From Treponema sp. (lineage in GTDB: Bacteria > Spirochaetota > Spirochaetia > Treponematales > Breznakiellaceae): a stretch of DNA of 62,303 bases. Below the pieces are notes generated by a model, which had not been told where the DNA came from, did not search any database, and saw nothing but the letters and a program-made list of their open reading frames with translations. Both the position numbers and the translations under genes were made by a program. Shown piece after piece: positions 60,400 to 62,303 of this stretch; position 1 is the stretch's first letter, and each line of letters starts with the position of its first letter. The stretch spans positions 1-62,303 of the forward strand of contig WQSF01000005.1 in the NCBI GenBank assembly GCA_009788065.1, read 5' to 3'.

Positions 60400-62052
60400 A
60401 TGACAAATAAAAATATATTTTCAATACCCGTCACCAATAAACGCCAAATTTCAATGAGGCGAAGATTTATCCTTTTTTCATTAATTTTATTTTTATTTAT
60501 ATTAATTTCCGGGAGTATTACCTTTGTATTGTTAATGGATCAGGCGCTGCATATAAACGCCGGAAGCGAATTATCAAAAATCGTAGAACTTGAGCGTCTC
60601 AGACTGGAAGCGTCTGTAAATGCGGAAATTGCCATAGTGCTTAAAATGGCGGATTCTCCGTTAATTATGCGATACTTTACGCAACCGGGCATTCCCGAGT
60701 TACAACGACTCGCGTTTGAAGAAATGGCGGCATACAGCCGCGCGATAACAGGTAATTACATTTTTTGGGTGAACGATAAAGATAAAATATTTTATACAAT
60801 TAATAATGAACCGTATAAAGTTGATCCGGATAATCCTGAAAATTACTGGTATAATATGACTCTTTATGAAACAAAATTATATAATTTTAATATAAACCAT
60901 AACCCAAATTTAAATGTAACAAATCTCTGGATTAACGCTCCTGTTTATAACAGCGATATGGTTCCTCTTGGAATAGTGGGAACAGGAATAAATTTATCGG
61001 ACTTTGTGAATAAAACATACGTAAATTATTCGGAAGCAAATGATTTTTATTTCTTTAACGCCGCCGGAGAAATAACAGGAGCGAAAAATATCGATCTTGT
61101 AACAAATAAAACCGGTATAAAAGAAGCCATGGGTGTTATCGGCGAAGAAATTATTGCAAAAATAGATAAACTTAATAACAAGGAGATACTGCTGTTTAGC
61201 ACAAAGCATACGGCAGGAATTACAGCAGTCTGCGCGATACCGGCGTTAAACTGGTATATGGCATCTGTTGATATTTTTACAACAGGAGAAGCTCTCCAAA
61301 CCGGAGTAACATATCTCTTCGCCGGAATGATGCTTTTAATTTTTGCAATTGTTTTTATTGTAGATATTTTTGTAGTAAAATTGCTGGAACCGCTCAGTAA
61401 TATCGTAAAACAAATAACTCAGATATATTCTGACTGGGATTTATCGGATCAGGAAGCAATCGATAAAAACGAAATTGAAACATTGGGCGAATTCCTTACA
61501 ATGACAATTCTCGATCCGCTAACCGGTATTTACAACAGGCGCTTTCTTGACGGCAACCTTAAAAAAATCATTAAATCACATTCCCGAACAAACGGCAAAT
61601 TAAGCATACTAATGATAGATATTGATTTCTTTAAAAAATATAACGACACATACGGTCATGATCAGGGTGACAACTGTCTTAAAAATATTGCGGAAGTTCT
61701 TTCAAAAACAATTATAAGGGAAGAAGATTTTACCGCAAGATACGGCGGCGAAGAATTTGTCGTTGTGCTTCCGAATACCGACGAAAAAGGCGCTTTGCTT
61801 ATCGCTAATAAATTACTTACTAAAGTACGAGAATTAAAAATACCTCACGAAACCAACACCATAACCGGTTTTGTCACAATTTCCATCGGAGGCACAACCG
61901 GTACGGTAAAATATTCGCACATAGACAGCGAATATATTAAATGCGCCGATATTGCGCTATACAAGTCCAAAAATAACGGACGTAATAAATATACATTTGA
62001 ACCGTTTAAAACAGACGATGAACTCGATGTTTATAAAGTTAAGATTTGTTAA
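60400..62052 (+). CDS. Membrane diguanylate cyclase (Cache-like sensor plus GGDEF)
   Basis: The protein has 550 residues. Two membrane helices (about 22-46 and 302-327) flank an extracytoplasmic sensor of the dCache type (about 50-290; text YIFWVNDKDKIFYTI, WINAPVYNSDMVPLGIVGTG). The GGDEF domain begins at DPLTGIYNRRFLDGN (about 372) and has IDIDFFKKYNDTYGHDQGD and the active-site GGEEF at 449-453. The product-inhibition I-site RxxD (Arg440 to Asp443) sits five residues before it. It makes cyclic di-GMP from GTP. Its stop overlaps the stop of the chemoreceptor by four bases. Confidence 0.95.
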   Translation: MTNKNIFSIPVTNKRQISMRRRFILFSLILFLFILISGSITFVLLMDQALHINAGSELSKIVELERLRLEASVNAEIAIVLKMADSPLIMRYFTQPGIPELQRLAFEEMAAYSRAITGNYIFWVNDKDKIFYTINNEPYKVDPDNPENYWYNMTLYETKLYNFNINHNPNLNVTNLWINAPVYNSDMVPLGIVGTGINLSDFVNKTYVNYSEANDFYFFNAAGEITGAKNIDLVTNKTGIKEAMGVIGEEIIAKIDKLNNKEILLFSTKHTAGITAVCAIPALNWYMASVDIFTTGEALQTGVTYLFAGMMLLIFAIVFIVDIFVVKLLEPLSNIVKQITQIYSDWDLSDQEAIDKNEIETLGEFLTMTILDPLTGIYNRRFLDGNLKKIIKSHSRTNGKLSILMIDIDFFKKYNDTYGHDQGDNCLKNIAEVLSKTIIREEDFTARYGGEEFVVVLPNTDEKGALLIANKLLTKVRELKIPHETNTITGFVTISIGGTTGTVKYSHIDSEYIKCADIALYKSKNNGRNKYTFEPFKTDDELDVYKVKIC

Positions 62053-62303
62053 TCTACCTTAAAACGCGAAACTTCACTTCCAAGCGAAGTAATATTTTCG
62101 CGGTTTTTATCGCTCATCTTTTTAACATGCCCTATTACCGAAGTGATTTGATCCGCTCCCGAAGCCATTTCTTTCATGCTTGAGGTTATTTCCTGATTAA
62201 CAGACGCAAGGTTAACGCTTTCATCAATTACTTCTTTTGCGCCGCCAAGCATTTCATCCGAACCGCTTTTTACATGACTGGTAATTTCTGTAATTTTATT
62301 AAT
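62049..62303 (-). CDS. Methyl-accepting chemotaxis protein, C-terminal end (partial)
   Basis: The reading frame is open from the window edge (62303) to TAA at 62051-62049. The 84 visible residues form amphipathic heptads: INKITEITSHVKSGSDEML, GGAKEVIDESVNLASVNQEI, TSSMKEMASGADQITSVIGH and VKKMSDKNRENITSLGSEVS. This is the methylation-region helix near the C-terminus of a chemoreceptor. Rest of the gene lies outside. It has no CheR-docking pentapeptide, and it is convergent with the cyclase gene. Confidence 0.85.
   Translation of the reverse strand: MNKITEITSHVKSGSDEMLGGAKEVIDESVNLASVNQEITSSMKEMASGADQITSVIGHVKKMSDKNRENITSLGSEVSRFKVD

Overview
The window looks like a chromosomal segment of a host-associated spirochaete, most likely a Treponema relative. 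The evidence is indirect. There is a FlaB-type flagellin tail, a CheX/CheY chemotaxis module, many lipoproteins with loose spirochaetal lipoboxes (FTTSC, FTASC, LTTC, FASC), InlB-repeat plus SUMF1 surface lipoproteins, and fermentative enzymes (malic enzyme, IorAB). No species can be named from the sequence alone.

Layout. 1-218: end of a flagellin gene and its terminator. 244-8993, all minus strand: about eleven closely spaced genes for exported or membrane proteins (CBM9-like and DUF362 lipoproteins, COG0701 permease, DUF4418 membrane protein, DUF2318 protein, Cys-rich membrane protein, two paralogous lipoproteins, a barrel-like protein, a FecR-domain protein), which may be a metal/redox envelope locus. 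9046-11122: tRNA-Ala with a copied 3' end, a small hypothetical gene, an orphan Vsr nuclease and a lipoprotein. 11203-17217: malic enzyme with an Ldh-type dehydrogenase, a membrane hydrolase and a ManA-like cupin protein. 17272-18868: a small accessory patch with a broken lipoprotein gene. 19010-25449: divergent lsrF / lsrK-cupin-GH39, then htpG.

25452-29366: palindromic repeats; a MacB/LolD-like ABC transporter with two DUF4418 proteins and an unannotated 39-residue membrane peptide; then two small Cys-rich lipoproteins with the same leader and different cores. 29651-31082: a strikingly A/T-rich two-gene cassette of unknown function. 31281-33259: ABC exporter with a 26-residue lipopeptide, and YjbQ. 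33309-37535: InlB-repeat/SUMF1 lipoprotein, asnA, and a probably leaderless hypothetical gene. 37614-42505: transporter-iorA-iorB-CoA ligase operon for aryl-pyruvate oxidation. 42529-48328: exported protein, GH13 glucosidase, epimerase with a zinc-ribbon tail, a 51-bp tandem repeat and an outer-membrane-like protein.

48409-62303: a signalling block. It holds CheY-CheX-degenerate lipid kinase-CheA-like kinase, CoaW, a REC/HD-GYP phosphodiesterase, a FIST-domain hybrid histidine kinase, a Na+/H+ antiporter fused to PTS EIIA, a diguanylate cyclase and the end of a chemoreceptor. Together these suggest linked phosphorelay and c-di-GMP control.

The best candidates for undescribed biology are the A/T-rich pair at 29.7-31.1 kb, the twin variable-core Cys-rich lipoproteins, the CheY-CheX-pseudokinase-CheA-like operon, and the DUF2318/DUF4418 envelope locus that appears split over two sites.
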